In this document: positions 20,566 to 29,334 of the stretch, piece by piece
Layout: every line of letters begins with the position of its first letter
How positions within the stretch are numbered: position 1 is the first letter of the stretch
Origin: Ruminococcus sp. XPD3002
GTDB taxonomy: Bacteria > Bacillota > Clostridia > Oscillospirales > Ruminococcaceae
Assembly: GCA_900119535.1 (NCBI GenBank)
Contig: FPJT01000002.1
Span: 62,001-126,000 of the forward strand
Reading direction: 5' to 3'
DNA length: 64,000 nucleotides
Translations under genes and position numbers: made by a program
Notes under the pieces: generated by a model
Database searches by the model: none
What the model was told of the DNA's origin: nothing
What the model saw: the letters and a program-made list of their open reading frames with translations, nothing else

Positions 20566-20976
20566 GTGGCAAGGACCTTTCAGCTTGAAATAATCGCAAC
20601 AGACCGCGTATTCTTCAAGGGAGAATGCGAGCATCTTGTAATAACCGCTATAGACGGACTTCTCGGCATCATGGCAGGTCATGAGCCTCTTGTAACCTGT
20701 CTGCCTACAGGCGAGCTGAAATATATGGTGAACGGCGAATGGAAATACGCTGCCATATCCGAAGGCTTCATACAGGTAATGCCCGAAAAATCCGTAATAC
20801 TTGCGGATTCATGCGAGCTTCCCGAGGAGATAGATATCAAGCGTGCGGAGGAAGCAAGGCAGAGAGCAGAGGAAAAGCTCCGTCAGAAGCAGAGCATATT
20901 TGAGTATTACCAGACTCAGGCTGCCCTTAACCGTGCAATGAACCGTCTTAAGATATCACAGAAGCACTTCAAGTGA
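20566..20976 (+). CDS. atpC: ATP synthase F1 subunit epsilon
   Basis: 136 residues starting at a GTG with GGGAGG upstream. The N-terminal beta sandwich (TFQLEIIATDRVFFKGECE, GLLGIMAGHEPLV) is followed by the two-helix C-terminal domain (RAEEARQRAEEKLRQK) that can inhibit ATP hydrolysis. Last gene of the operon. Confidence 0.95.
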   Translation: MARTFQLEIIATDRVFFKGECEHLVITAIDGLLGIMAGHEPLVTCLPTGELKYMVNGEWKYAAISEGFIQVMPEKSVILADSCELPEEIDIKRAEEARQRAEEKLRQKQSIFEYYQTQAALNRAMNRLKISQKHFK

Positions 20977-20990
20977 TATAACATAACAGA

Positions 20991-21020
20991 GGGCGGATGA
21001 AGTCATCCGCCCCTACATTT
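20991..21020 (+). terminator. Terminator of the atp operon
   Basis: GC-rich stem of 8-10 bp (20991-20998 with 21005-21012), followed by CTACATTTT; the T tract is weak. Confidence 0.65.
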
Positions 21021-21111
21021 TGACAGCTCGGTTTTATATGTTGATAATTCCAAAAATCAACTTCTCTAATTGTGCATATTCTTGAAATATGAACATTTAT
21101 TATCTATTTAC

Positions 21112-21140
21112 TTGACTTTTTTAGGAAAATATAGTACAAT
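21112..21140 (+). promoter_or_regulatory. Promoter of secDF
   Basis: TTGACT at 21112-21117, 17-nt spacer, TACAAT at 21135-21140, about 65 nt before secD. Confidence 0.75.
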
Positions 21141-21205
21141 AATTGTAATTGTCGTAAGACTTTAGGATCCTTTGATCCGTAAAAACATTTAGGAGGCACA
21201 GAAAC

Positions 21206-22615
21206 GTGAAAAAGATCGGCAAATCCACTTTCTTTATCGTTGTTGTGCTCATTGCGCTGTTCGCCGCATCAGCAGTTATCGGTCTCGATTACTACTTCGG
21301 CGATAATGCTACCACTGTTATCAAGGGCGTTGACGATATTCGTCTCGGTATTGATATCAAGGGCGGCGTTGACGTTACGTTCGCTCCTTCGGGAGATTTC
21401 GACGCTACGGATTCTCAGCTCGATGCAGCTACCGAGACAATGAAAACAAGACTTTCTTCTCTTGGTATCAACGATAACGAAGTTTACAGCGACGCAAAAA
21501 GCGACAGAATAATCGTCCGCTTCCCATGGCAGGCAGGCGAGAGCGATTTCGATCCTGAAGCTGCTGTCAAGGAGCTCGGCGAAATGGCAGAGCTCACTTT
21601 CCGCAAGGGTACAGATTCGGATACGGACGAAGAGGGCAATGTTACCCCTACAGGAGAGATAGTCCTCAACGGTACTGATATAGCTGAAGCAGGCTATGGT
21701 CAGCAGCCGAATGACTACGGTGACTATCAGTGGGTAGTATCACTCAAGCTCAATCCTTCAGGTAAAGAGAAGTTCGCAACAGCTACAGGCGAGCTCGCAG
21801 GTTCAAGCACACCTATCTCTATCTGGATGGATAACAATATGATATCTGCTCCTTCAGTCAACAGCGCTATCACAGACGGAAACGCTATCATCACAGGCAA
21901 CTTTGATGCAGAGTCTTCAAAGAAGCTTGCAGACCAGATAAACTCAGGTGCTCTTCCATTCAAGATGGAAACTAAGAGCTTCAAGACCATTTCACCTACT
22001 ATGGGTGAAGGTTCACTGGATGCTATCCTCCTCGCAGCAGCTATCGCATTCGCATTCATTGCTTTATACATGATAGTGCTTTACAAGGTTCCGGGATTCG
22101 TAGCTGTTATCGCTCTCTGCGGACAGATCGCAGGTTCTATCGCAGCTATCACAGGCTGGTTCGGATTCATGCCTGGTTCAACTCTTACTATCCCCGGTAT
22201 CGCAGGTATCATCCTCTCTGTTGGTATGGGTGTTGACGCCAATATCATCACAGGCGAGCGTATCAAGGAAGAGCTTCGCTCAGGAAAGAACCTTGATTCA
22301 GCTATCAGAGTTGCTTACAAGAGAGCATTCTCTGCTATCCTCGACGGTAACGTTACAAACGTTATCATCGCTATCATCCTTATGGGTGCTTTCGGTGTAC
22401 CTTCAAGCTTCTTCTCGAAGATACTCAACAGCACGATATTCAGAATGTTCGGCGCTACTACAGAAGGCGTTGTTTACTCATTCGGTTTCACACTCCTTGC
22501 AGGTGTTGTATGCAACTTCATCTTCGGCGTGTTCTTTGCAAGACTTATGGTAACTGCACTTTCCAAGTTCAAAGGACTCCAGAACAGAAAGCTTTATGGA
22601 GGTGACGTTAAATGA
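21206..22615 (+). CDS. secD: Protein translocase subunit SecD
   Basis: Membrane partner of SecYEG that uses the ion gradient to pull proteins out. 469 residues from a GTG with AGGAGGC upstream. It has one N-terminal helix, a periplasm-side P1 domain starting GIDIKGGVDVTF, and five C-terminal helices with GVDANIITGERIKEEL (RND-family motif). It is shorter than the E. coli protein, as usual in Firmicutes. It overlaps secF by 4 nt. Confidence 0.95.
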   Translation: MKKIGKSTFFIVVVLIALFAASAVIGLDYYFGDNATTVIKGVDDIRLGIDIKGGVDVTFAPSGDFDATDSQLDAATETMKTRLSSLGINDNEVYSDAKSDRIIVRFPWQAGESDFDPEAAVKELGEMAELTFRKGTDSDTDEEGNVTPTGEIVLNGTDIAEAGYGQQPNDYGDYQWVVSLKLNPSGKEKFATATGELAGSSTPISIWMDNNMISAPSVNSAITDGNAIITGNFDAESSKKLADQINSGALPFKMETKSFKTISPTMGEGSLDAILLAAAIAFAFIALYMIVLYKVPGFVAVIALCGQIAGSIAAITGWFGFMPGSTLTIPGIAGIILSVGMGVDANIITGERIKEELRSGKNLDSAIRVAYKRAFSAILDGNVTNVIIAIILMGAFGVPSSFFSKILNSTIFRMFGATTEGVVYSFGFTLLAGVVCNFIFGVFFARLMVTALSKFKGLQNRKLYGGDVK

Positions 22616-23580
22616 GTAAGAACAACAAAAAGACAGCTGCTCAGAAAAAGCCCGACATAAAGGTATACAACTTCTGTTCAAAGAAGAAAATGATACTCGG
22701 CATATTCATCGGTATCGTTATTGCCCTGATAGTTGGTATACTCGTAAGAGGCGTCAACTTTGCTATCGAGTTCAAGGGCGGTACAATGCTTACATATAAC
22801 TACTCAGGCGATATCAATACAAATGATGTACAGTCCGCAGTCAAGAATATCGTAAACGTTCCTGTTACTGTACGTTCAGGTGAGGCTCTTGATACAGGCG
22901 GAAAGCAGCTTACAGTTTCCTTTACATCAGAGGAAGGCCTCAACGCTGACAGACAGCATGAGCTTACTGAAGCTCTTCAGCAGCAGTTCTCATCAAACGC
23001 TATCGAGCTTTCGGATTCAAACGACGTAAGTCCTTCATCAGGACGTGAGTTCCTGCTTAAGTGTCTTATAGCTATCGTATTTGCTGCTATCGTTATCATC
23101 ATCTACATAGCTATCAGATTCAGAAAGATAGGCGGCTGGTCAGCAGGTCTCTGTGCTGTATTCGCACTTTGTACAGACCTTCTTGTTGCACTTGCTTCTT
23201 CTATCCTCTTCGGTTTCGAGTTCAACTCAAATATAGTTGCAGTTATACTCACTATACTTGGTTATTCGATAAACAACACTATCGTTATCTACGACAGAAT
23301 CAGAGAGAACAGAGCACTCTATCCCAAGGCAAGCCTTAACGAGCTTATCAACTTAGGATGCACACAGTCTCTCACACGTTCAATAAGAACTTCTGTCACA
23401 ACTATCGGTACAATGCTGATCGTTACTATCGTAGTTATGATAAGCGGATACAATTCGCTCCTCAGCTTCTCTGTACCGCTGGTATTCGGTCTTATTTCAG
23501 GTACTTACTCATCGCTTTTCGTTGCACCTGTAACATGGTCATGGCTTAAGGCAAGAGAGGCAAAGAAAAAGGCTGCATGA
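22612..23580 (+). CDS. secF: Protein translocase subunit SecF
   Basis: 322 residues, six predicted membrane helices. Motifs: NFAIEFKGGTMLTYNY in the first exported loop, and GYSINNTIVIYDRIREN in helix 4, the SecF counterpart of the SecD motif. Its start overlaps the secD stop (ATGA), so the two are made together; several Firmicutes fuse them. Confidence 0.95.
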   Translation: MSKNNKKTAAQKKPDIKVYNFCSKKKMILGIFIGIVIALIVGILVRGVNFAIEFKGGTMLTYNYSGDINTNDVQSAVKNIVNVPVTVRSGEALDTGGKQLTVSFTSEEGLNADRQHELTEALQQQFSSNAIELSDSNDVSPSSGREFLLKCLIAIVFAAIVIIIYIAIRFRKIGGWSAGLCAVFALCTDLLVALASSILFGFEFNSNIVAVILTILGYSINNTIVIYDRIRENRALYPKASLNELINLGCTQSLTRSIRTSVTTIGTMLIVTIVVMISGYNSLLSFSVPLVFGLISGTYSSLFVAPVTWSWLKAREAKKKAA

Positions 23581-23630
23581 TAGTTTTCCCTGACCAAAAG
23601 GGAAATGTAAAAAGATAATACATGCTTTAA

Positions 23631-23672
23631 TGAGGAAGGTTCCTTTCAAAGGGACCTTCCTCAAAGTTTTTT
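23631..23672 (+). terminator. Terminator of secDF
   Basis: Thirteen-position stem (23631-23643 with 23651-23663) and a TTTTTT run at 23667-23672. Confidence 0.88.
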
Positions 23673-23738
23673 ATGGCGTAAGACACACATAAACTTCTGT
23701 ACAAATGCCTTAAATGTTGAAAACTTGCCTCAAAAGAA

Positions 23739-23767
23739 TTGACATTAACACCGCATCATGATATAAT
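23739..23767 (+). promoter_or_regulatory. Consensus promoter for the hydrolase-murF-ddl group
   Basis: TTGACA at 23739-23744, 17-nt spacer, TATAAT at 23762-23767. It lies 255 nt upstream of the first gene; the MITE-like element at 23816-23995 occupies most of the leader. Confidence 0.85.
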
Positions 23768-23815
23768 TAATGTGTATATGCGGTCGTTTAAAGACCTGAT
23801 ATGCATATACTTATC

Positions 23816-23995
23816 TTAAGGCAACACCGCACAAAGCCTGCCTGACGGCTTTGCACTGATTCTGCTTACATGTTTTTCGTCATCTTGCACAGAAATCCCT
23901 TGACATACGTCGGTATGCCTTCGGAATTTCTATACAATCTGACGAAAAATCTGTCGGCGCATCTTCAGCACAAGCTTTGTGCGGTGATGCCTTAA
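23816..23995. mobile_element. MITE-like element with 22-bp terminal inverted repeats
   Basis: The ends 23816-23837 and 23974-23995 are inverted copies matching at 21 of 22 positions, each bounded by TTAA. Inside are more nested inverted repeats (TTTTCGTCA with TGACGAAAA, AGAAATCCC with GGAATTTCT, CATAC with GTATG), so the whole 180 bp can fold into one long imperfect hairpin. There is no coding frame. This fits a non-autonomous element or a structured intergenic repeat. It is transcribed as part of the 5' leader of the next operon. Confidence 0.75.
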
Positions 23996-24022
23996 ATATA
24001 TAATGAATCGGAGATAATAGAA

Positions 24023-24796
24023 TTGATAAAAACAGTAAACGGTCTGAATATCAACTATGAGGAAAAAGGCGAGGGCGACCTTATCGTGCTTCTGCACGGC
24101 TGGGGAAGCAATATAACTCTGTTTGCCAATATGATCGAGCTTCTTTCAAAGAAGTATAAGGTCGTGGCAATGGATATGCCCGGATTCGGCAAGAGCGACG
24201 AGCCGAAGGAAGTCTGGGACGTAAGCTCATATGTGCAGTTCGTCATCGATTTCCTTAAGGACTATGATACAAAGGAAGTAATGCTTCTGGGACACAGCTT
24301 CGGCGGACGTGTCATAATAAAGATGCACAGCCGCAATGACTTGCCTTTCAAGGTCACAAAGGTCATCCTCGTGGACAGCGCAGGTATAATGCCGCCGAAG
24401 TCCAACAAAAAGAGCTGGAGAACACGCTATTACAAGCTTGGTAGAACAGTCCTTTCATGGGGCATAGTAAAGAAGATATTCCCCGATGCACTGGAGAACT
24501 TCCGCAAGAAAATGGGAAGTGCGGACTACGCTGCCGCTTCTCCGATGATGAGACAGGTAATGGTCAAGGTAGTCAATGAGGACTTAGAGCCCTATCTGCC
24601 GAATATAAAGTGCCCGACACTGCTCGTATGGGGCGTGAACGATACTGCAACTCCCCTTTCGGACGGCGAAAAAATGGAGAAGCTTATCCCCGATGCGGGA
24701 CTTGTAAAGCTTGAGCCTGCGGGACATTATTCCTTTTTAGATCAGCAGTTCACATTCAACAGGGTAATGTCCTCGTTTATGAAATTAGATGATTAA
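24023..24796 (+). CDS. Alpha/beta hydrolase
   Basis: 257 residues, soluble, starting at TTG. The catalytic features are present: oxyanion-hole LLHGWGSN, nucleophile Ser92 in LGHSFGGR, acid in VWGVNDTATP and the late His in PAGHYSFLD. The substrate is unknown. It lies 15 nt before the MurF-like gene and upstream of ddl, so it may act on a cell-wall-related ester or amide, but that is only context. Confidence 0.88.
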   Translation: MIKTVNGLNINYEEKGEGDLIVLLHGWGSNITLFANMIELLSKKYKVVAMDMPGFGKSDEPKEVWDVSSYVQFVIDFLKDYDTKEVMLLGHSFGGRVIIKMHSRNDLPFKVTKVILVDSAGIMPPKSNKKSWRTRYYKLGRTVLSWGIVKKIFPDALENFRKKMGSADYAAASPMMRQVMVKVVNEDLEPYLPNIKCPTLLVWGVNDTATPLSDGEKMEKLIPDAGLVKLEPAGHYSFLDQQFTFNRVMSSFMKLDD

Positions 24797-24811
24797 GGAG
24801 CAGACTTTTTA

Positions 24812-26548
24812 ATGAATATCGTTTTATGGTTAATATTTACGGCTATCTCGCTTGCTGCGATCGTGTTTATGGGACTGAGAGAGTTCCATATGCTTCAGCT
24901 GAACGGATATAAGACTCCCGAACATTCATGGTGGATGAAGAAGAACAAAAAGCGCTATATCCCCAATGTACTGATGATACTTGTTTCGGTCTTCATGCTG
25001 TTCCTGCATCCTTATATGCCGACTCTTGATCCTGTTCAGTCAAAAGGCGAGGTCATGGGCGAACCGAGATACGTACCTTTTGTGGCTCCGCTTTTCTTCA
25101 TTTGTCTCGGTGTGCTGACCGTTTTCAATATCGGACTTATAATTGCAAACAAGCCGGGCAAGAAGTTCAAGAAGCCTCTGGTATATACAGCAAGAGTCAA
25201 GAGAATGATGACAACTTTCTTCATTCTTATCGCACTTTTTATCATTGCAGAAATAGCATCTGCACAGAATAGTGTAACTTATATGACATCGATCGATGGC
25301 GTTGTTGACAGCGGCCTGAATACAACGGCTGAGATCACCGAAAAAATTTGGTTCAAGAACACAAAGCCGTATGTGCTTTCTGCACTGGCTGTTTGTCTGA
25401 CTCCGATACTTGTTCCTCTTTCAAATATCATCAACAAGCCGATAGAAACTGCAATAAACAAGTGGTACATCAACGATGCCAAGAAGAAGCTTGCAGATAT
25501 GCCTTCACTGCACAAGGTCGGCATCACAGGAAGCTACGGCAAGACCAGCATGAAGTTCTATCTCAGCGAACTTCTCAGCTCAAAGTACGAGACACTTAAG
25601 ACTCCCGAGAGCTTCAATACTCCGATGGGTGTTACCATAACCGTCCGCCGTGACCTCAAACCGACTCACGAGTATTTCATCTGCGAAATGGGCGCAAGAC
25701 GAGTTCACGAGATAAAGGAGCTCTGCGATATCGCCGAGCCTCATGACGGTATCATCACTTCCGTAGGCCCTCAGCACCTTGAGACCTTCGGTTCTATCGA
25801 AAATGTAGTAAACACAAAGTTCGAGCTTGCGGACTGCGTCAAGGCAAAGGGCGGTAAGATATACCTCAACGGCGACAACGAGCTCATCCGCAAAAAGGCT
25901 CCCGAGTATCCGGGCGCTGTGCTCTACGGACTTCAGGAGGGCAACAGCTACCGTGCTACCGATGTCAGCGTATCGGACAGAGGCACCGAGTTTACAGTTA
26001 CCACGCCTTCAGGCGAGACCTGCCGCTTCTCTATGAAGCTTCTGGGCGAGCATAACGTACAGAACGTCCTCGGAGCTATAGCCTACGCTCACGGTACAGG
26101 CATAGCACTCGAAAAACTGGTGCTTCCTGTTAAGCGCATCGCCGCTGTACCGCACCGTTTACAGCTCCTTGACAAGGGAAACGGCCTTACCTATATCGAC
26201 GATGCCTACAACTCCAACCCTAGCGGATGCCGTGCGGCACTTGCTGTTCTGGGACTCTTTGATGCCTGCCGCATACTGGTAACTCCCGGTATGGTCGAGC
26301 TTGGCGCAAAGCAGGAGGAACTGAACTTCGAGTTCGGTCAGGAGGCAGCAAAGTCCTGCGACTATATCATACTCGTAGGCAAGGAACAGACTAAACCCAT
26401 ATACAACGGCATCAAGGATGCAGGCTATGATATGGATAAGGTATATGTGGCTGACGGACTCAACGACGCCCTTGCAAAGGCGCAGTCCTATCAGACCGAT
26501 AAGAAGAAGGTAGTCCTTTTAGAGAACGACCTGCCCGACAATTATTAA
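24812..26548 (+). CDS. murF: Membrane-anchored Mur ligase, MurF-like (UDP-MurNAc-tripeptide D-Ala-D-Ala ligase)
   Basis: 578 residues. The first 220 or so hold about five hydrophobic helices (residues 1-22, 48-68, 90-110, 130-150 and 188-212), which ordinary MurF lacks. The rest is a Mur ligase: Walker A GITGSYGKTS from Gly237, the carbamoyl-lysine/ATP region TPMGVTITVRRDL, CEMGARRVHEI, ITSVGPQHLETFGS and IDDAYNSNPSG, all MurF-like. MurF adds D-Ala-D-Ala to the UDP-MurNAc peptide. The presence of ddl next door supports this. AAGGAG precedes the ATG. The membrane part is known in some Clostridia-type homologues as far as I recall; its role is unclear. Confidence 0.85.
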   Translation: MNIVLWLIFTAISLAAIVFMGLREFHMLQLNGYKTPEHSWWMKKNKKRYIPNVLMILVSVFMLFLHPYMPTLDPVQSKGEVMGEPRYVPFVAPLFFICLGVLTVFNIGLIIANKPGKKFKKPLVYTARVKRMMTTFFILIALFIIAEIASAQNSVTYMTSIDGVVDSGLNTTAEITEKIWFKNTKPYVLSALAVCLTPILVPLSNIINKPIETAINKWYINDAKKKLADMPSLHKVGITGSYGKTSMKFYLSELLSSKYETLKTPESFNTPMGVTITVRRDLKPTHEYFICEMGARRVHEIKELCDIAEPHDGIITSVGPQHLETFGSIENVVNTKFELADCVKAKGGKIYLNGDNELIRKKAPEYPGAVLYGLQEGNSYRATDVSVSDRGTEFTVTTPSGETCRFSMKLLGEHNVQNVLGAIAYAHGTGIALEKLVLPVKRIAAVPHRLQLLDKGNGLTYIDDAYNSNPSGCRAALAVLGLFDACRILVTPGMVELGAKQEELNFEFGQEAAKSCDYIILVGKEQTKPIYNGIKDAGYDMDKVYVADGLNDALAKAQSYQTDKKKVVLLENDLPDNY

Positions 26549-26554
26549 TAAATC

Positions 26555-26660
26555 CCTTAGCTATTAGCTTTTAGCCTTTAGCTTATGGTATTGCTGTGCA
26601 ATAATATTTGAAAATCTTAAGCTGACAGCTGATAGCTAACGGCTAATGGCTAACGGCTCA
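26555..26660. repeat. AGC/TTAG-rich degenerate inverted repeat
   Basis: The left half repeats TTAGCTATTAGCTTTTAGC-type units and the right half the complementary TAGCTAACGGCTAATGG-type units, giving an imperfect inverted repeat around 26600. Between murF and ddl. No gene. Such AGC/TAG simple repeats are often seen as intergenic repeats; function unknown. Confidence 0.6.
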
Positions 26661-26679
26661 AATAAAAGGAGTAATTACA

Positions 26680-27870
26680 ATGAAGATCAATCTTGCAGTT
26701 CTTTTCGGCGGAAGAAGCGTCGAGCATGAGGTTTCAGTCATTTCTGCTGTGCAGGCAATGGCAAGCATGGATAAGGAGAAGTATAACATAATCCCTGTTT
26801 ATATGACAAAGAAGAGCGAGTTCTATACAAGCGAGAAAATGTTCGATATAAACAGCTTCAAGGATATCCCTGCACTTCTTGCAGAGGCTACAGAGTGCGT
26901 ATTTGTGCGCTCATCCGAAGGAAAGGTACAGCTCATCCGTCAGAAGCTGAAGAAGTTCGGTTCAAACGTTATCTCTGACGTTGATATAGCATTCCCTATC
27001 GTTCACGGTACTAACGTTGAGGACGGCGCTCTTCAGGGTTATCTTCAGACTCTCGACCTGCCATACGTAGGATGCGATGTTCTTGCTTCTGCTGTAGGTA
27101 TGGATAAATACGTAATGAAGATACTCCTTAAGGAAGCAGGATTCCCTGTTCTGGACTGCTGCCGCTTCTCATCCTATGAGATAGACGAAATGGACAGCAT
27201 CGTTTCAAAGGTAGAGGGCAAGTTCCCCTATCCTGTTATCGTAAAGCCTATCAACCTCGGTTCCAGCGTTGGTATCTCAAAGGCAAGCGACAGGGACGGC
27301 CTTATCCGTTCGGTTGAAGAGGCTTTCCAGTTTGCGGACCGTATCCTCATCGAGCCTGCTGTAGTTCAGCTCAAGGAGATAAACTGCTCTGTAGTCGGCG
27401 ACAGCGAGGAAGCTGAAGCTTCTGTATGTGAAGAGCCTGTACAGGCAAGCGATGATGATATCCTCAGCTACGAGCAGAAGTATGTAGGCGGCGGTAAGTC
27501 CGGCGGCAGCAAGGGTATGGCTACACTTAAGAGAAAGATACCTGCTGATATAACTCCCGAACAGGATGAATTCATCAGAAAGACCGCTGTTGATGCATTC
27601 CGTTATCTCGGCTGCAACGGCGTTACACGTATCGATTTCATGATAGATATGGCTACGGATAAGGTTTATATCAACGAGATAAATACTATCCCGGGTTCAC
27701 TGGCATTCTATCTCTGGGAGCCAAAGGGCGTGAAGTATCCTCAGCTTCTTGAAAGAATGATACAGCTTGCACTTAAGCGCCACAGACAGTCCCAGAAGAT
27801 AAACTACACATTCGATACAAATATCCTTTCAATGGGCGGAAGCTTCGGCAGCAAGGGCAGCAAGCGCTAA
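26680..27870 (+). CDS. ddl: D-alanine--D-alanine ligase
   Basis: ATP-grasp ligase making D-Ala-D-Ala for peptidoglycan; its product is the MurF substrate. 396 residues: LFGGRSVEHEVSVISA at the N-terminus, VHGTNVEDGALQGYL, VKPINLGSSVGISKA, EINCSVVGD, and the metal/ATP-binding RIDFMIDM and NEINTIPGSLAFY. It is slightly longer than average, with an extension of about 20 residues at the C-terminus rich in Gly/Ser/Lys. AAAAGGAG precedes the ATG. Confidence 0.95.
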   Translation: MKINLAVLFGGRSVEHEVSVISAVQAMASMDKEKYNIIPVYMTKKSEFYTSEKMFDINSFKDIPALLAEATECVFVRSSEGKVQLIRQKLKKFGSNVISDVDIAFPIVHGTNVEDGALQGYLQTLDLPYVGCDVLASAVGMDKYVMKILLKEAGFPVLDCCRFSSYEIDEMDSIVSKVEGKFPYPVIVKPINLGSSVGISKASDRDGLIRSVEEAFQFADRILIEPAVVQLKEINCSVVGDSEEAEASVCEEPVQASDDDILSYEQKYVGGGKSGGSKGMATLKRKIPADITPEQDEFIRKTAVDAFRYLGCNGVTRIDFMIDMATDKVYINEINTIPGSLAFYLWEPKGVKYPQLLERMIQLALKRHRQSQKINYTFDTNILSMGGSFGSKGSKR

Positions 27871-27958
27871 TTAAGGTATCAGAAATGCATATAACTGCTT
27901 TTACGGCAGTGAAATAAAATAATCATGGGCATAGTTCCCGAATAAGGAGGTCAAGACA

Positions 27959-28537
27959 ATGACAGAAAAGGAAAAACTACAGGCAGGAGAGCTTTATAAC
28001 GCTAACGACAGAGAACTGCTCGCTGAAAGAGCAGCTGCGAAAAAGCTCTGCATGGAATTCAACTCAGCAACTTACAATGACTATCTGAAAAAAGACAGGA
28101 TACTCGACAGACTTCTTCCCTTCAAGGGCGAGAATACGTGGATAGAACCCGATTTCTTCTGCGATTACGGCTATAATATATTCTCAGGCAACGATCTTTA
28201 TATAAACCATAACTGTGTTATCCTCGACTGCGCTGAGGTAGCTATCGGCGATAATGTGTTTATAGGTCCGAACTGCGGAATATACACTGCCGAGCATCCG
28301 CTCGACGCAGAAACAAGAAGACAAGGTCTTGAATGTGCTAAGCCCATAAATATAGGCAACGATGTCTGGATAGGCGGAAACGTATGCATACTTCCGGGAG
28401 TTACTATCGGAGATAATGTAGTTATCGCCGCTGGAAGCGTAGTAACTTCCGATATCCCTTCCGGCACAGTTGCAGCAGGAAATCCCTGCAAGGTAATTAA
28501 ACAGCTGACTGATGCAGATAAGGGTGAGCTTAAATGA
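27959..28537 (+). CDS. Sugar O-acetyltransferase (maltose/galactoside acetyltransferase family)
   Basis: 192 residues. N-terminal Mac domain (EKEKLQAGELYNANDREL), then a left-handed beta-helix of hexapeptide repeats (IGDNVFIGPNC, IGNDVWIGGNV) with the catalytic-type His in YTAEHPLDAETR, ending VAAGNPCKVIK. It transfers acetyl from acetyl-CoA to a sugar; the natural substrate is unknown. AAGGAGG precedes the ATG. The stop overlaps the next start by 4 nt, which couples it to the dockerin-CAP gene, an odd partner. Confidence 0.92.
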   Translation: MTEKEKLQAGELYNANDRELLAERAAAKKLCMEFNSATYNDYLKKDRILDRLLPFKGENTWIEPDFFCDYGYNIFSGNDLYINHNCVILDCAEVAIGDNVFIGPNCGIYTAEHPLDAETRRQGLECAKPINIGNDVWIGGNVCILPGVTIGDNVVIAAGSVVTSDIPSGTVAAGNPCKVIKQLTDADKGELK

Positions 28538-29304
28538 AACTGAAACTTGCGGCAGTTCTTTCGTGTATAGTACTTTCTGCTGCATTTACAGGCGGATTTT
28601 CCGCATCGGCTGCGGATAACGCACTCGGCGATGTCAACGGCGACGGTATGGTGGATTCATCCGATGCTACGAAGATACTTATGGAGTATTCCGCACTTTC
28701 CGTTAAGGGCAGTTCGACACTTTCGGCAGCACAAAAAAAGGCTGCGGATGCTGATAAGAATGGCAGGATAGATGCCTCTGATTCATCGCTGGTTATGCAG
28801 TATTATGCCTATCTTTCGACAGGTAAGAGCGGAAGTCTTGAATACTTCAGCATGAACAGCAGGTCGGGCGTATCGGAAAGTCAGTACCGATCAGCAAGCA
28901 TAGATGAAATGGTAAGACAGTTCAACAAGGAGCGCAGCACTTTCGGTGCGCCGCCTCTTAAGGTGCTGCCCTATCTGTGTGATATAGCTGATATCCGTGC
29001 AGGCGAGCTTTACAAGGGCTTCAGCCATACCCGTCCCAACGGAACGCAGGTCTTTGATATGATAGACGAAAGAAAGGCTCCATTTATGTATGCTGCCGAA
29101 AATATTGCCATGTGCGATAAAAACGTTGATACCGCTTTCAAGCTGTGGGTAGATTCTCCGAGTCACCATAACGCTATGATACGAAGAGAGTCCACTCATG
29201 TCGGAATAGGGCTGAGACCTGATCCCAATGTAAACGGAAGGTGGTACTGGGCAGCCGTATTCATAGAATGCGGAAGCAGCCTTTCAGGTGAATACATACC
29301 TTAA
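28534..29304 (+). CDS. Secreted dockerin-CAP (SCP/PR1) domain protein
   Basis: 256 residues. Signal peptide about 1-27 ending in SASA-AD. Residues about 30-98 form a type I dockerin with two calcium loops (GDVNGDGMVDSSDATKIL and DADKNGRIDASDSSLVM). The C-terminal about 140 residues are a CAP domain: FNKERSTFGAPPLKVLPYL, GFSHTRPNG (active-site-like His), AAENIAM, WVDSPSHHNAMI and the closing GRWYWAAVFIECG. Dockerins bind cohesins, so the protein is probably attached to a cellulosome or cell-surface scaffold. CAP domains have no settled role in bacteria. It overlaps the acetyltransferase gene by 4 nt. Confidence 0.9.
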   Translation: MKLKLAAVLSCIVLSAAFTGGFSASAADNALGDVNGDGMVDSSDATKILMEYSALSVKGSSTLSAAQKKAADADKNGRIDASDSSLVMQYYAYLSTGKSGSLEYFSMNSRSGVSESQYRSASIDEMVRQFNKERSTFGAPPLKVLPYLCDIADIRAGELYKGFSHTRPNGTQVFDMIDERKAPFMYAAENIAMCDKNVDTAFKLWVDSPSHHNAMIRRESTHVGIGLRPDPNVNGRWYWAAVFIECGSSLSGEYIP

Positions 29305-29334
29305 TACAGTTCAGCAAAAAGGAGGGACTGGACC

